Shown here piece after piece: positions 39,498-50,389 of a stretch of 64,000 nucleotides of DNA; position 1 is the first letter of the stretch; the number at the start of each line of letters is the position of its first letter. The position numbers were made by a program, and so were the translations under genes. Where the stretch lies: contig JANXAS010000008.1 in the NCBI GenBank assembly GCA_025062195.1, forward strand, positions 1 to 64,000. Direction: 5' to 3'. This stretch comes from Armatimonadota bacterium (GTDB lineage Bacteria; Armatimonadota; Fervidibacteria; Fervidibacterales; Thermosaccharophagaceae). Below the pieces are notes generated by a model. That model made no database searches. It was not told the origin of the DNA and saw only the letters and a program-made list of their open reading frames with translations.

Positions 39498-40652
39498 ATG
39501 CCTTATATTGTTGAGCTGGGGCGCATGTTGATGTCAAGATGCCTCTCTGTATCGCTTATCACAAGTTGGAATGTTGATTGCGGCATAGCTCGCTATAGTG
39601 CCGAGCTTGTCGGGGCGCTCCGCAAGCTCGTTGACATCATCATCATTCCATTTGGTCCTCAGGTCTGGCAACGCCTCAATTTGCCAACAGATACTGCTGC
39701 GCAGCGCACAAGAGCTATTGAAGCCGCCAATTTAGCATCTCACACTAACATAGCGCATATACAATTCCAACCGCAATTCTTCGGCGGCATGCACCCTTTA
39801 AGGTGCACATTCCCAATGCTTCTTATGAGTTTGAAAGTGCCAGCTGTGGTCACAGTGCATGAACTTGACATTCATGGTGCTTTTCCAATCTCCTCAGTGA
39901 AGCTGCTTATAAACATCTGGCTGTTCAGGAGGCAAAGAATTAAACACTTTATCGTCCATAACGAATTCACGAAACGCTGCCTCGGTAAGCTTGGCATTAG
40001 TCAAGAATGCGTGAGCGTTATACCGATGTGGGCACCAAAGGTTAAGCAGTCAAGGTTTAAAAGGCAAGAGGTCCGCAAGTTGCTCGGTTTAAGTTCTCGG
40101 CATGTGATCGGCGCGTTTGGCTTCATAGTCAAGAGGCGAGGATACGATCTATTGCTTGAAGCACTTGAACCATTCCCAAGTGATACTCTGCTTGTAATAA
40201 TAGGTGGAAAGCACCCTCTTGATAGAAGCGGTTATTATGAATCCTTCATAGAGCGCCTCACGAATTGGCGTTGGAGTGATAAAGTTATCGTCAAGGGTTT
40301 TGTGAGCGAGGACGAATTGCCACTGTGGTTTTCCGCCATTGACTTTGTTGTGGCACCGTTTACTCAGTTAACTGCCTCGGCTTCGCTGCTCCGTTGCATT
40401 GCCTATGGCTTGCCGATCATCTGTTCAGACTTGGAGCCACTCCGTGAACTCCAAGAGATGTCAAAATGTATGCGCCTCTTCGGGGTTGGCGATGCTGTCA
40501 GTTTGCGTGGCGCCATCCTTGAACTGCTAAATGATGATGCTCTTAGAGAATGCCTCTCACAAAATGCGCTTTCATTCGCCTCGTCATACACAGTTGAGGA
40601 TGCAGCCAAGTTAACCGCTCAAGCTTACACCCAAGTGTTGCGTCATGGATGA
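39498..40652 (+). CDS. Glycosyltransferase family 4/1-like
   Basis: SWNVDCGIARYSAELVGAL; HIQFQPQFFG; AFGFIVKRRGYDLLLEAL; DFVVAPFTQLTASASLLRCIAYGLPIICSD. Confidence 0.85.
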   Translation: MPYIVELGRMLMSRCLSVSLITSWNVDCGIARYSAELVGALRKLVDIIIIPFGPQVWQRLNLPTDTAAQRTRAIEAANLASHTNIAHIQFQPQFFGGMHPLRCTFPMLLMSLKVPAVVTVHELDIHGAFPISSVKLLINIWLFRRQRIKHFIVHNEFTKRCLGKLGISQECVSVIPMWAPKVKQSRFKRQEVRKLLGLSSRHVIGAFGFIVKRRGYDLLLEALEPFPSDTLLVIIGGKHPLDRSGYYESFIERLTNWRWSDKVIVKGFVSEDELPLWFSAIDFVVAPFTQLTASASLLRCIAYGLPIICSDLEPLRELQEMSKCMRLFGVGDAVSLRGAILELLNDDALRECLSQNALSFASSYTVEDAAKLTAQAYTQVLRHG

Positions 40653-40838
40653 AGCTGCATTCATCGCGTTTTGATATACTATCATTCCACAGCATCAAGC
40701 ACGGCTATGTAGAACACTATGATGGGCACCTTGTAAGGGCGCATAAATTGGGCTTGAAAAATTGGGCTGCCTATCGCCCCTTTAACTTCGCGCCATTTGC
40801 TATATTCACGCTACCAATATGCTGCTTACCACTGTGGA

Positions 40839-41594
40839 TTAATCACTTCGGACTGTCAGCTGTCGTAGTTCAACCATTCTTAGCCATTTAACATGCCCAT
40901 CGTAGAAGGCAAAGTTGGCACCCTCGTTGTGCCTTGCAGCGCCAACTTGACTTGCATAGTAGGTATGGTGTGGCGGAAGTGTTGTGCCAGTATCGCATGT
41001 TCTGCCGCACCTTCTGTATGGGCAGGTGACTAATGCGTCACCACCGTAATCTCCGCAGACAATTGTATTGCCGGGATCTTCAACATAGGAATCCTCACGA
41101 CCAAACCAACCGCCTTTGACACCATCGTTGCTGCTGATCAAACCGTATCCGAGTCGCGGCGGATTGCATCTTGCTGTTCGCCTGGTTGTTCCGTTGCGGT
41201 CAGGTGCACTTGGGCAAACAAAGATTTGCAGGTTTTTAATATATGGCACAAGCATAGAGCGCCACGAGTAGTTCCCAAGCGGTCCTGGCGTGCCATCAAA
41301 AGGAAAGTTATCCACATCCCCAACAGGACCACCACAAGGGTCGCCACCTGCACATGGTCCACAATGATGCCTTACATTTCTCTCGTCATAATCCTGACGA
41401 TACATGACCATAGCTTGTGCTATTTGCTTCAAGTTTGAAAGGCAAGCTGAGGCACGAGCTTTCTCCCTCGCCTTCGCAAATACAGGGAACAGGATAGCTG
41501 CCAAGATCGCGATAATCGCGATCACAACGAGCAACTCAATTAGCGTAAAGCCACATCGGTGCCTTCGCAATATTAGTGTCACTCTATCACGCAT
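40839..41594 (-). CDS. Prepilin-type N-terminal/DUF1559-family protein
   Basis: [79 protein letters not shown]. Confidence 0.88.
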   Translation of the reverse strand: MRDRVTLILRRHRCGFTLIELLVVIAIIAILAAILFPVFAKAREKARASACLSNLKQIAQAMVMYRQDYDERNVRHHCGPCAGGDPCGGPVGDVDNFPFDGTPGPLGNYSWRSMLVPYIKNLQIFVCPSAPDRNGTTRRTARCNPPRLGYGLISSNDGVKGGWFGREDSYVEDPGNTIVCGDYGGDALVTCPYRRCGRTCDTGTTLPPHHTYYASQVGAARHNEGANFAFYDGHVKWLRMVELRQLTVRSD

Positions 41595-41866
41595 CGTTCA
41601 TCATCCCCCTTTGAGTTTGTTAACATCTTGTGCGTTTCCTGAAAGGCTTATCTCACAATTCCTTGCGAGTTATCACCCCCTTGCTGCTTGGTTCCTAACA
41701 TTGCTTCCAATAAACATTATAGCGAAAAAACTCTCGTCAACCTGCTTATGGGAGTAGAAATTACGGTGCGGGGCACTGACAAGTATATAGCTGATGGAGT
41801 CACAAAAGATGTTATAAGCTCGCAGCGGTGGACACAGTAGCCCACCGCTGCTAATTCTTCGCCGGA

Positions 41867-43492
41867 TCACCATTCGTCAGGGTATTCCGATGGTGGCGTT
41901 GTCTCCTTTTTCTTTTCTGGTATCTCAACAACAGTGGCTTCAGTGGTGAGTATCATTGAGGCAATGCTTGCAGCGTTTTCAAGGGCGAGTCTCACAACTT
42001 TTGCTGGGTCAACTATGCCAGCTTCAAACATGTCCACATACCTTTCGTTAAGCGCATCAAAGCCATGCCTCTCTGGCAGCTCCTTGACTTTCTCAACGAC
42101 GACCGAGCCATCGTATCCAGCATTTTCTGCGATCTGGCGCAATGGCTCCTCAAGTGCTCGCATAACGATTTGCACACCGATGCGCACATCACCGTCTGTC
42201 TCTTTCCTCAACTCTTCAAGTGCAGGCAGGCACCTTATGTATACCACACCGCCACCGGGAACAATACCCTCCTCAATTGCAGCCCTCGTTGCCGATAGAG
42301 CATCTTCAAAGCGATGTTTCTTTTCTTTGAGCTCGCTCTCAGTTGCTGCACCAACTTCAATAACCGCTACGCCGCCCGCAAGCTTGGCTAACCTTTCCTG
42401 TAACTTCTCACGGTCATAATCGCTCGTCGTTGTTTCTATCTCCTTCTTGATCTGCTCAATGCGTCCTTGTATAGCTTCCTTCTTCCCGGCACCCTCAACT
42501 ATCGTCGTTTCTTCCTTCCGGACGATGACACGCCTTGCCCTGCCAAGCATTTGAAGGGTGATATTCTCAAGCTTGATTCCCAAGTCCTCGGTTATAAACT
42601 TGCCGTCAGTCAATATAGCTATATCCTGCATCATTGCCTTGCGCCGCTCACCATATCCCGGAGCTTTAACAGCGCAAGACTGCACAACGCCTCGCAGCTT
42701 GTTGACCACAAGCAAGGCAAGCGCTTCGCCTTCAACATCCTCCGCTATGACGAGCAATGGTTTGCCAACGCGAGCAATCTGCTCCATCAGTGGCACAAGC
42801 TCACGAGCCGAACTTATCTTCTTCTCGTAGAGCAGGATATACGGATTCTCAAGGACGCACTCCAAGTTCTCCGGGTCGGTGATGAAGTAAGGCGATAAGT
42901 AACCTCTGTCAAATTCCATTCCCTCAACTACATCCACTGTCGTTTGGATCCCCTTTGCCTCCTCAACTGTGACAACGCCGTCTTTGCCGACCTTGTCCAT
43001 TGCGTCTGCTACTATCTCACCTATCTCAGTGTCATTGCCAGCTATAGCAGCAACCTTCGCTATATCATCCTTCTCCTTAACTTCGGTTGCCATCTCCTTT
43101 ATGCGCTCGCATGCTCTCCTAACAGCCATTTCAATTCCCTTACGAACCATGACAGGGCTTGCACCAGCTGACACTGCTTTCAAGCTCTCGTGTAGGATGC
43201 GTTGTGCAAGCACTGTTGCAGTTGTCGTCCCATCACCGGCAACATCATTTGTCCTACGGGCAACTTCTTTAAGCAGCTGTGCGCCCATATCCTCATCTCT
43301 GTTTTCAAGTTCAATCTCCTTTGCGACGGTGACACCGTCTTTCGTCACCGTTGGTGACCCCCACTTCTTTTCAATGAGCACATTTCTCCCCCTCGGACCG
43401 AGTGTCACTTTAACAGCATCGGCAACAATATCGGCGCCCCTTTCAAGTGCTTTTCTTGCTTCCTCACTGAACAGCAACCTCTTTTTCGCCAT
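41867..43492 (-). CDS. groEL: Chaperonin GroEL
   Basis: [69 protein letters not shown]. Confidence 0.97.
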   Translation of the reverse strand: MAKKRLLFSEEARKALERGADIVADAVKVTLGPRGRNVLIEKKWGSPTVTKDGVTVAKEIELENRDEDMGAQLLKEVARRTNDVAGDGTTTATVLAQRILHESLKAVSAGASPVMVRKGIEMAVRRACERIKEMATEVKEKDDIAKVAAIAGNDTEIGEIVADAMDKVGKDGVVTVEEAKGIQTTVDVVEGMEFDRGYLSPYFITDPENLECVLENPYILLYEKKISSARELVPLMEQIARVGKPLLVIAEDVEGEALALLVVNKLRGVVQSCAVKAPGYGERRKAMMQDIAILTDGKFITEDLGIKLENITLQMLGRARRVIVRKEETTIVEGAGKKEAIQGRIEQIKKEIETTTSDYDREKLQERLAKLAGGVAVIEVGAATESELKEKKHRFEDALSATRAAIEEGIVPGGGVVYIRCLPALEELRKETDGDVRIGVQIVMRALEEPLRQIAENAGYDGSVVVEKVKELPERHGFDALNERYVDMFEAGIVDPAKVVRLALENAASIASMILTTEATVVEIPEKKKETTPPSEYPDEW

Positions 43493-43644
43493 AGTGCCTG
43501 CACCTCCTTCAACGATTTGTTTAAGACTGAAAATAACATTTTCGTGAGCTCACACTATGCTTGCAATCGTTAGCGAGAGCCAACTGACAGCTGCTCCTAA
43601 ATGGGGTTAATTGTAGCTGCCCCTCTTGCCACCACAGCCATATT

Positions 43645-43671
43645 TTAGCACTCATAAAATAAGAGTGCTAA
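43645..43671 (-). promoter_or_regulatory. CIRCE element (HrcA operator)
   Basis: Perfect TTAGCACTC-N9-GAGTGCTAA about 150 bp upstream of groEL start. Confidence 0.96.
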
Positions 43672-43697
43672 CGAGGCTATCTTAAGCTCCGCACACC

Positions 43698-44510
43698 TTA
43701 TGTGATCCCGTAGCGCGCTTCTTGCCGGGTGCCTCTTTTGCCTTTTCTTCGTTGAAGGCGTGCCCTCATTTCAAGCTCTGCCAAACGCGCCACAATTGCT
43801 TTCACCACATCCTCTGGTGAATCAACGACACAAAACAGCTCTGTGTCTTTAGGTGAGATATATCCCTCCGGAAGCATTGCTTCACTTATCCACTTGACAA
43901 ACCCGCCCCAATACTCGCTTCCATATAACACGATCGGGAAGTTAAGTATGCGTTTCGTTTGCGCCAAACAAAGGGCTTCGGTAAGCTCGTCAAGCGTTCC
44001 ATAGCCTCCGGGGAAGATGACGAAGCCAAAGGAGTATTTGACGAACATCATCTTGCGGCAGAAGAAGTAATGAAAGAGAATCGCTATGTCCTGGTATGGG
44101 TTTGGCTGTTGTTCGTCTGGCAGCTCAATGTTAAGTCCAATTGATAGCCCACCGCCAAGCTTTGCGCCCCTGTTTGCGGCTTCCATTATTCCAGGTCCTC
44201 CACCTGTGATTATTGCCAAGCCTTTTCGGGCAAGCAGTTCGGCTGTGCGCATCGCTGCTTTGTAATACTTGTCCTCAGGTCCAACCCTTGCAGAGCCAAA
44301 TATGGCAATTGCAGGTCCCACTCGGGAAAGCACTTCAAAGCCGTGAATGAACTCGCCCATGATGCGCAGGACACGCCATGTGTCAGTCTTCGTGAAATCG
44401 GGTGACTGTCTTGATGAGTCAAGCAACTCAAGATCGTCAAGGACGGCCCTTTCAAACTCATCGTCCTGTCTTCCGGTTGTGCTCTTTCCCCTAATGCGTC
44501 TGTCGCTCAC
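43698..44510 (-). CDS. LOG family (TIGR00730-type Rossmann fold) protein
   Basis: AIFGSARVGPEDKYYKAA; IITGGGPGIMEAANRGAKLGGG; FVIFPGGYGTLDELTEAL. Confidence 0.92.
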   Translation of the reverse strand: MSDRRIRGKSTTGRQDDEFERAVLDDLELLDSSRQSPDFTKTDTWRVLRIMGEFIHGFEVLSRVGPAIAIFGSARVGPEDKYYKAAMRTAELLARKGLAIITGGGPGIMEAANRGAKLGGGLSIGLNIELPDEQQPNPYQDIAILFHYFFCRKMMFVKYSFGFVIFPGGYGTLDELTEALCLAQTKRILNFPIVLYGSEYWGGFVKWISEAMLPEGYISPKDTELFCVVDSPEDVVKAIVARLAELEMRARLQRRKGKRGTRQEARYGIT

Positions 44511-44953
44511 TTGGAATCACCTCGCTATGCTTAATTGGAAACTCTTTTCGGCTACAGTGCAGCTACCGTGAGCAGTCAATGGTTAGCAAACTTACCAGCG
44601 AGCCAATCTGTTTGGTGATTTATACGAACTTGTGGTGAAGAGCGATCGCATTTATGATGCCTCACAAAAAGGACAATTGGAAACGGATGCTTAACATGAT
44701 CAACTGCCTGACCCGCTGCGAATGCCTGGATACTTATCGCTGTGCCGTAAATGAAGTCCATAGCGATGTGCGGTTGGGCATGATGCAAACCTTTTACACT
44801 GGCACTCTAAAGTTTTAAGATTGGCTATAGCGTGGTTAATGTGGGGCGAGAGAAGGGCATCACACTGCACCCAGTTGTCTCCTTTTAGTGCTGTGCGTTT
44901 GTTTTAGCGCCCATGAGGCGTATATCACGGCAAACGCAAATGGGGTGGAAGGA

Positions 44954-46150
44954 ATGCACCTTAGCATGTGGATATTTCCGTGGGACTTAATGGATGAAGG
45001 TGTTGAGACAGTGTTGAAGCGCATACATGATGAGCTTGGGATTGATACCGTCAGCGTAGCTCTTAGTTATGATGCTGGGAAGATGCTCTTGCCGCACAAC
45101 CCGAGGCGAAAGGTTTACTTCGCTGAGGAGGGCGTGGTTTATTTCCAACCTATGCCGGCTTGGTATGCCGGCTTAGATTTGCAGCCAACAGTGAGCAGCA
45201 TATGCAAGGAAAGGAATTTGCTCGCCGAGGTCATTGATGCCTCTAACAAACTTGGTATGAGAGTTGTTGGGTGGTTATTATGCTGCCATAATACAAGGCT
45301 TGCCTCCCAGCGAAGAGATTGCGCAGCTGTAAACTGTTTTGGTGACACTTACATAACGCATCTTTGTCCGAGCAACGATTCCGTCAGGGAATTAATTTCG
45401 GCTATAGTTGGCGACCTTGTCACGAACTACCCACTTTATGCAGTTGAGCTTGAGGCGTTTGAATATATGCCTTTTCAGCACGCCTATCACCACGTGAAGA
45501 TGGAGATTGAATTGCCACCATTGGTTGACTTCCTGCTCGGCTTGTGCTTCTGTCACGCGTGCGAGAGAAGGGCAAGGGAGAGCGGTGTTGATTTTGAGGC
45601 TGTGAGGAATTCTGTCCGAAGCGAACTTGAAAGCTTCTTCTCATCCCCATCTTCATATCCCTGTGAGAAACTCAACTGGGATATGATTACAACGAGGTTT
45701 GGGACGGAGATGGAGGGCTACCTTCAGATGCGCATAACAAGCATGGATTCTCTGCTCAAGTTCCTTCATGAGAGAGTGGGATTGCGTGGGCGGACAAAGC
45801 TGCATTTGTTTGGTGAGGCTCATCCAACCGAGCTTTGGCAAATTGGCTTGGAGCCAAGCTTACTAATGGAGCACGCAGACGGTGTGATAGTCCTTGCGTA
45901 TCGTTTATCACCAGATCAGTTGCGTATATCGCTAAGGGTCAACAGGGTGATGCTCAAGGAGAAAACATTGATTGTGGGGTTGCTTCCATCCGAGAAGTAT
46001 GTTGGCTCCTTTGACGGCTTCGTTGAGCGCATAAGGATATGTATTGAAAACGATGTTGACGGTTTGTCCTTCTTCAATTATGGTGTTCTCTCACGCCATC
46101 ACCTCAAGTGGATAAATTCAGCGTTGGAGTATGCTGTTACGGGAAAATGA
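44954..46150 (+). CDS. Hypothetical protein (possibly carbohydrate-related)
   Basis: Long ORF; MHLSMWIFPWDLMDEGVETVLKRIHDELGIDTVSVALSYDAGKMLLPHNPRRKVYF; ATG 44954 preceded by GGAAGGA; upstream of a fucosidase-like gene. Confidence 0.7.
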   Translation: MHLSMWIFPWDLMDEGVETVLKRIHDELGIDTVSVALSYDAGKMLLPHNPRRKVYFAEEGVVYFQPMPAWYAGLDLQPTVSSICKERNLLAEVIDASNKLGMRVVGWLLCCHNTRLASQRRDCAAVNCFGDTYITHLCPSNDSVRELISAIVGDLVTNYPLYAVELEAFEYMPFQHAYHHVKMEIELPPLVDFLLGLCFCHACERRARESGVDFEAVRNSVRSELESFFSSPSSYPCEKLNWDMITTRFGTEMEGYLQMRITSMDSLLKFLHERVGLRGRTKLHLFGEAHPTELWQIGLEPSLLMEHADGVIVLAYRLSPDQLRISLRVNRVMLKEKTLIVGLLPSEKYVGSFDGFVERIRICIENDVDGLSFFNYGVLSRHHLKWINSALEYAVTGK

Positions 46151-46335
46151 TTCAGTGCCCATCGTGATTTTATGATGCATTGTAAGTTCGCATTTGTTAG
46201 CTTTGCGCTTTGTAGCTTGTAATGTCCCGCCGAAGATTGTTACACTATTTGAAGTGGTATTGGACTTTGGGTGCAACGGATGTGGATAGCATGTATGGGC
46301 ATCATAGAGCCTTGGCAGTGTGGGAGGTGTGAAAA

Positions 46336-48108
46336 ATGATTGGCGGTCTGTGGGTGAGAGGTTTTACGCCGTTGGCATTTTTGGCAACATTCGTCGGTGT
46401 GGTGCTACCCTGTGGTGCTCTCTCGCAGGAACAGTGGTTTGAGGAGTCAAGGGACAGGAGGATGAAGTGGTGGCGTGAAGCCAGGTTTGGGATGTTTATT
46501 CACTGGGGAGTTTACGCAGTTCTTGGCGGCATATACAAGGGCAAGCAAATACCGGGAATAGGTGAGTGGATAATGCATCGTGCTCGTATACCTGTGGCTG
46601 AATACAAAGAATATGCGAGGCAATTCAACCCGGTAAAATACGACCCGGATGCGTGGGTGAGCCTCGCAAGGGAAGCCGGCATGAGATACATCGTCATCAC
46701 ATCAAAGCATCATGATGGTTTTGCGCTGTTTGATTCAAAGGTCACCGATTGGGATATTGTTGATGCAACACCGTATGGTAAGGATTTGCTTAAGCCGTTA
46801 GTTGAGGCGTGCAGGAGACAAGGGGTAAGGATTGGCTTTTATTATTCACAAGCTCAGGACTGGTGTCATCCCGGTGGTGCTGCAGCTGGCGGTCACTGGG
46901 ACAAAGCTCAAGAGGGTAGCTTTGATGAATACCTGCGTAAGATCGCAATCCCGCAGGTGCGTGAGTTGTTCACCAACTATGGTGAGCTTGATATCATCTG
47001 GTGGGACACACCCGTGAATATGACGAGGGAGCGCGCCGAACTGTTTTTGCCTTTGCTCAAGCTCCAACCAAATATAGTGATGAACAACCGCCTTGGCGGT
47101 GGCATACATGGTGACTTTGAAACGCCAGAGCAGCATATACCCGAGACAGCAATTGTTGGGAGGGATTTTGAAGTTTGCATGACCATGAACGATACATGGG
47201 GCTATAAGGTGTATGACCAAAATTGGAAATCTACAGCGACTCTAATACGCAACCTTGTGGACATTGCAAGCAAGGGTGGAAACTACTTGCTCAATGTCGG
47301 ACCTACACCGGAAGGTGAAATACCGCAGCCATCAATTGAGCGGCTCAGAGAGATGGGGAAATGGCTTAAGGTGAATGGCGAAGCAATTTATGGGACGCAG
47401 GCAAGTCCATTCAGGCGACCAACATGGGGCAGATGCACAAGTAGGGAGTTGGGTGATAAGACGATACTTTACTTGCATGTGTTTGATTGGAAGGAAGGCG
47501 CAAAGATTGATGTGCATGTGAACAACGAACCGATTGCATGTTACTTGCTTGCTGACAGGAAGCGCAGATTGCAAGTTGATAGGGCAGAAGAGGGCTTAAC
47601 GGTTCAGCTTGAGGGTGACGCTCCGGACAAAATTTGTTCCGTCATTGCGCTTGAGATTAAGGGTAAGCCAGTGGTAATCACTCAAGCGATAAGGCAAGGT
47701 GCTGATTTCTCTGTTGTGCTAAAAGCTGCAGATGCAACTGTGCACAATCCGCCTGGTGTTAGCATACCGGCAAGATATGAGTATGGTGGACCAAAGGATA
47801 ACATTGGTTTTTGGTTTGACCCTCGCTCAACGGTTGAGTGGAAATTTAAGGTTACAAAACCACTGGAGTTTGATGTGCATGTTCAAGTCGCAACGCCATC
47901 AACAAATGTTCAAGCGAGGGTGCTTATCAACGGTCAGGCACTGCTGATGAGGGTGCCCACAACGGGGGATTACGACAAGTATACAACTGTGGTGATAGGG
48001 CGAGTGAAATTGGAGAAAGCCGGAGAATACACGCTAAGGGTTGAGCCGGTTCAAGATGGCTGGCGCCCGATCAACCTGCGCTCTGTAACACTTAAGCCAG
48101 TTAAATGA
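46336..48108 (+). CDS. Alpha-L-fucosidase (GH29), secreted
   Basis: ARFGMFIHWGVYAVLGG; YIVITSKHHDGFALFDSKVTDWDIVDATPYGKDLLKPLVEACR; LDIIWWDTPVN; signal-like N-terminus. Confidence 0.93.
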   Translation: MIGGLWVRGFTPLAFLATFVGVVLPCGALSQEQWFEESRDRRMKWWREARFGMFIHWGVYAVLGGIYKGKQIPGIGEWIMHRARIPVAEYKEYARQFNPVKYDPDAWVSLAREAGMRYIVITSKHHDGFALFDSKVTDWDIVDATPYGKDLLKPLVEACRRQGVRIGFYYSQAQDWCHPGGAAAGGHWDKAQEGSFDEYLRKIAIPQVRELFTNYGELDIIWWDTPVNMTRERAELFLPLLKLQPNIVMNNRLGGGIHGDFETPEQHIPETAIVGRDFEVCMTMNDTWGYKVYDQNWKSTATLIRNLVDIASKGGNYLLNVGPTPEGEIPQPSIERLREMGKWLKVNGEAIYGTQASPFRRPTWGRCTSRELGDKTILYLHVFDWKEGAKIDVHVNNEPIACYLLADRKRRLQVDRAEEGLTVQLEGDAPDKICSVIALEIKGKPVVITQAIRQGADFSVVLKAADATVHNPPGVSIPARYEYGGPKDNIGFWFDPRSTVEWKFKVTKPLEFDVHVQVATPSTNVQARVLINGQALLMRVPTTGDYDKYTTVVIGRVKLEKAGEYTLRVEPVQDGWRPINLRSVTLKPVK

Positions 48109-48196
48109 CGCTGTGGATTTGTAGTGCTGTCGCGAAGCTGCGCGGACCATCAGCCTTCAAACTTAAGCAGGGGTGCTGCCATTAGATACGGTGGAC

Positions 48197-48934
48197 TTAG
48201 ATGGCACTCGCTATTTCATCAAGGACTCGCATGAGTGCATCCCGTCTGTTTTCGGCTCTCAATATTGGTCGTCCAACAATGATGTAGTTTGCGCCGCGCT
48301 TAATTGCCTCAGCCGGTGTTATATATCGGCGTTGGTCATCAGCAGCTGCCCATGATGGGCGGACTCCGGGGACGAGGATGAGCAAATCATTTCCGCAGGC
48401 TTCTCTGACATCATTTATTTCTCTGCCGGACGCCACAACACCATCTGCTCCAGCAAGCTTTGCAAGCTTTGCCATCGTGACAACATACTCGGAAACTGAT
48501 GTCTTGACTTGCAGCTCATCGTTGAGCTGCTGCTCTGATATGCTTGTTAGGAGCGTTACGGCGAATACAAGCGGAGGCTTATATGATGTTTCCATTGCAC
48601 CGTTGCGTGTTCCTAAGATGCAGGCTTTAATCATTTCAAGTCCGCCGCATGCGTGCACCGTCAACGCCCATATGCCATACTTTGAGAGCGCAAATGACGC
48701 CTCATAAACTGTGTTTGGTATATCGTGCAACTTCAAATCAATGAGCACCGATGCGCCCATTTTGGTCATCTCTATGGCGACATTAAATCCGGCGCTGCAA
48801 ATCAAAGCACACCCTACCTTAAACTGCCTGCAAAGTGGCATCAACTCCTCGGTCAGGAGGGTTGCCTCATCCCTTGTTCGAACATCAGCAGCTATGATGA
48901 GCCTATCAGACGGGCTTTGATTTGCGTTTTTCAT
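48197..48934 (-). CDS. pyrF: Orotidine 5'-phosphate decarboxylase
   Basis: LIIAADVRTRDEA; VLIDLKLHDIPNTVYEA; DGVVASGREI; VPGVRP; GANYIIVGRPI. Confidence 0.92.
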   Translation of the reverse strand: MKNANQSPSDRLIIAADVRTRDEATLLTEELMPLCRQFKVGCALICSAGFNVAIEMTKMGASVLIDLKLHDIPNTVYEASFALSKYGIWALTVHACGGLEMIKACILGTRNGAMETSYKPPLVFAVTLLTSISEQQLNDELQVKTSVSEYVVTMAKLAKLAGADGVVASGREINDVREACGNDLLILVPGVRPSWAAADDQRRYITPAEAIKRGANYIIVGRPILRAENRRDALMRVLDEIASAI

Positions 48935-49129
48935 TTAGCCCACCACCTTTTGCCCGTTGGAACCGCTCCAATCGCATGGCAAAAGGAGCATGGTAATTTT
49001 ATGTGCTATAATGCTTTAACAACCATAACCTGCAATGATTAGGTCATGCTGCGTTAATTGTGCCATAGCGCTCCTGAATGATGCAGACAGCCTTGTTACA
49101 TTTATTTTGCTTTTGGAGGCGAGGAGATA

Positions 49130-50386
49130 GTGGATGAGAGAGAACAAGGTGAGACAAAGGGCGGTGCGGCAAAAACGGTGGACGACAGGCTTTCTAAGCC
49201 TTTGGAACTGCTCAATTCAATGCCGCCAAATCGCATCCTGCTTGGAGCTGGACCAAGCGATGTTGACCCGAGAGTTTTGAGGGTGCTTTCACATCCGCCA
49301 GTTGGTCACCTTGACCCTTCGTTCCTTTGCGTGATGGACGAAGTGAGAGAGATGCTTCGCGTCGTCTTTCAAACGAGGAATAAGCTCACCTTCCCGCTGT
49401 CTGGGACTGGCTCTGCTGGTATGGAAGCATGCCTTGCAAATGCGATTGAGCACGGTGACAAAGTCATGGTTTTCGTCAACGGCTATTTCGGAGAACGCAT
49501 GTGCGAGATGGTCAATCGTCTTGGCGGGGAGCTTGTCAGGGTGGATTGCGAGTGGGGGAGTGGATTTGACCAGGACGAGATGTGCAGGTTGATAAGACGG
49601 CACTCACCAAAGGTTGTTGCAGCGGTGCATGCTGAGACATCAACTGGAGTCCTTCAACCACTTGATAAGGTCTATGAGGCGGTGCGGGATGTGGATGCGC
49701 TGCTTGTTGTTGACTGCGTCACTTCGCTTGGCGGAGTGCCAGTCTTTACCGATGATTGGGGTTGGGATATGGCGTATTCCGGGACGCAAAAGTGCATTGG
49801 TTGTCCGCCGGGGCTTGCCCCTATAACATTTAATGATAGGGCGATTAACCGAGTGAAAATGCGCAAGCGAAAGCCCACAAGCTGGTATTATGATGCGGTT
49901 TTGATATCAACCTATTGGGGTGAGGATAGAGCCTATCACCACACTGCCCCGATAAATATGGTTTACGCCCTCAGGGAAGCCCTGAGATTGCTCCTTGAAG
50001 AGGGTTTGCAGAAGCGTTGGCAAAGACATGCTCAAAATGGCGAAGCGCTTGTTGCTGGGATTGAAGCAATGGGTTTAAAGTTGCTTGTCCAGAAGGAGTT
50101 TCGCATGCCATGTTTAACTGCTGTTTGCGTTCCTGAGGGCGTTAACGAAGCTAAAGTCAGGAATTGCTTGCTCAGCGAATTCAATATAGAGATTGGTGCG
50201 GGCTTAGGCGCTTTGAAGGGGCGGATATGGCGCATCGGGTTGATGGGATATTCTTCTCAAAGGCGCAATGTCTTGCTTCTCCTATCGGCGCTCGGTGCAG
50301 CATTGAGGATGGAGGGCTTCAATGCCGATGTCTCATCGGCTATAAGCGCTGCCTCTGAGGTGTTTGCGAAGTATGATAAGCTATAA
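49130..50386 (+). CDS. Alanine-glyoxylate/serine-pyruvate aminotransferase family (class V PLP)
   Basis: LGAGPSDVDPRVLRVLSHPPVGHLDP; FPLSGTGSAGMEACLAN; HAETSTGVLQPL; YSGTQKCIGCPPGLAPI. Confidence 0.9.
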   Translation: MDEREQGETKGGAAKTVDDRLSKPLELLNSMPPNRILLGAGPSDVDPRVLRVLSHPPVGHLDPSFLCVMDEVREMLRVVFQTRNKLTFPLSGTGSAGMEACLANAIEHGDKVMVFVNGYFGERMCEMVNRLGGELVRVDCEWGSGFDQDEMCRLIRRHSPKVVAAVHAETSTGVLQPLDKVYEAVRDVDALLVVDCVTSLGGVPVFTDDWGWDMAYSGTQKCIGCPPGLAPITFNDRAINRVKMRKRKPTSWYYDAVLISTYWGEDRAYHHTAPINMVYALREALRLLLEEGLQKRWQRHAQNGEALVAGIEAMGLKLLVQKEFRMPCLTAVCVPEGVNEAKVRNCLLSEFNIEIGAGLGALKGRIWRIGLMGYSSQRRNVLLLLSALGAALRMEGFNADVSSAISAASEVFAKYDKL

Positions 50387-50389
50387 CGG

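Noticed and set aside
42969-43547. 192-aa plus-strand Ser/Thr-rich ORF
   Set aside because: Antisense shadow of groEL; low-complexity composition typical of antisense frames.
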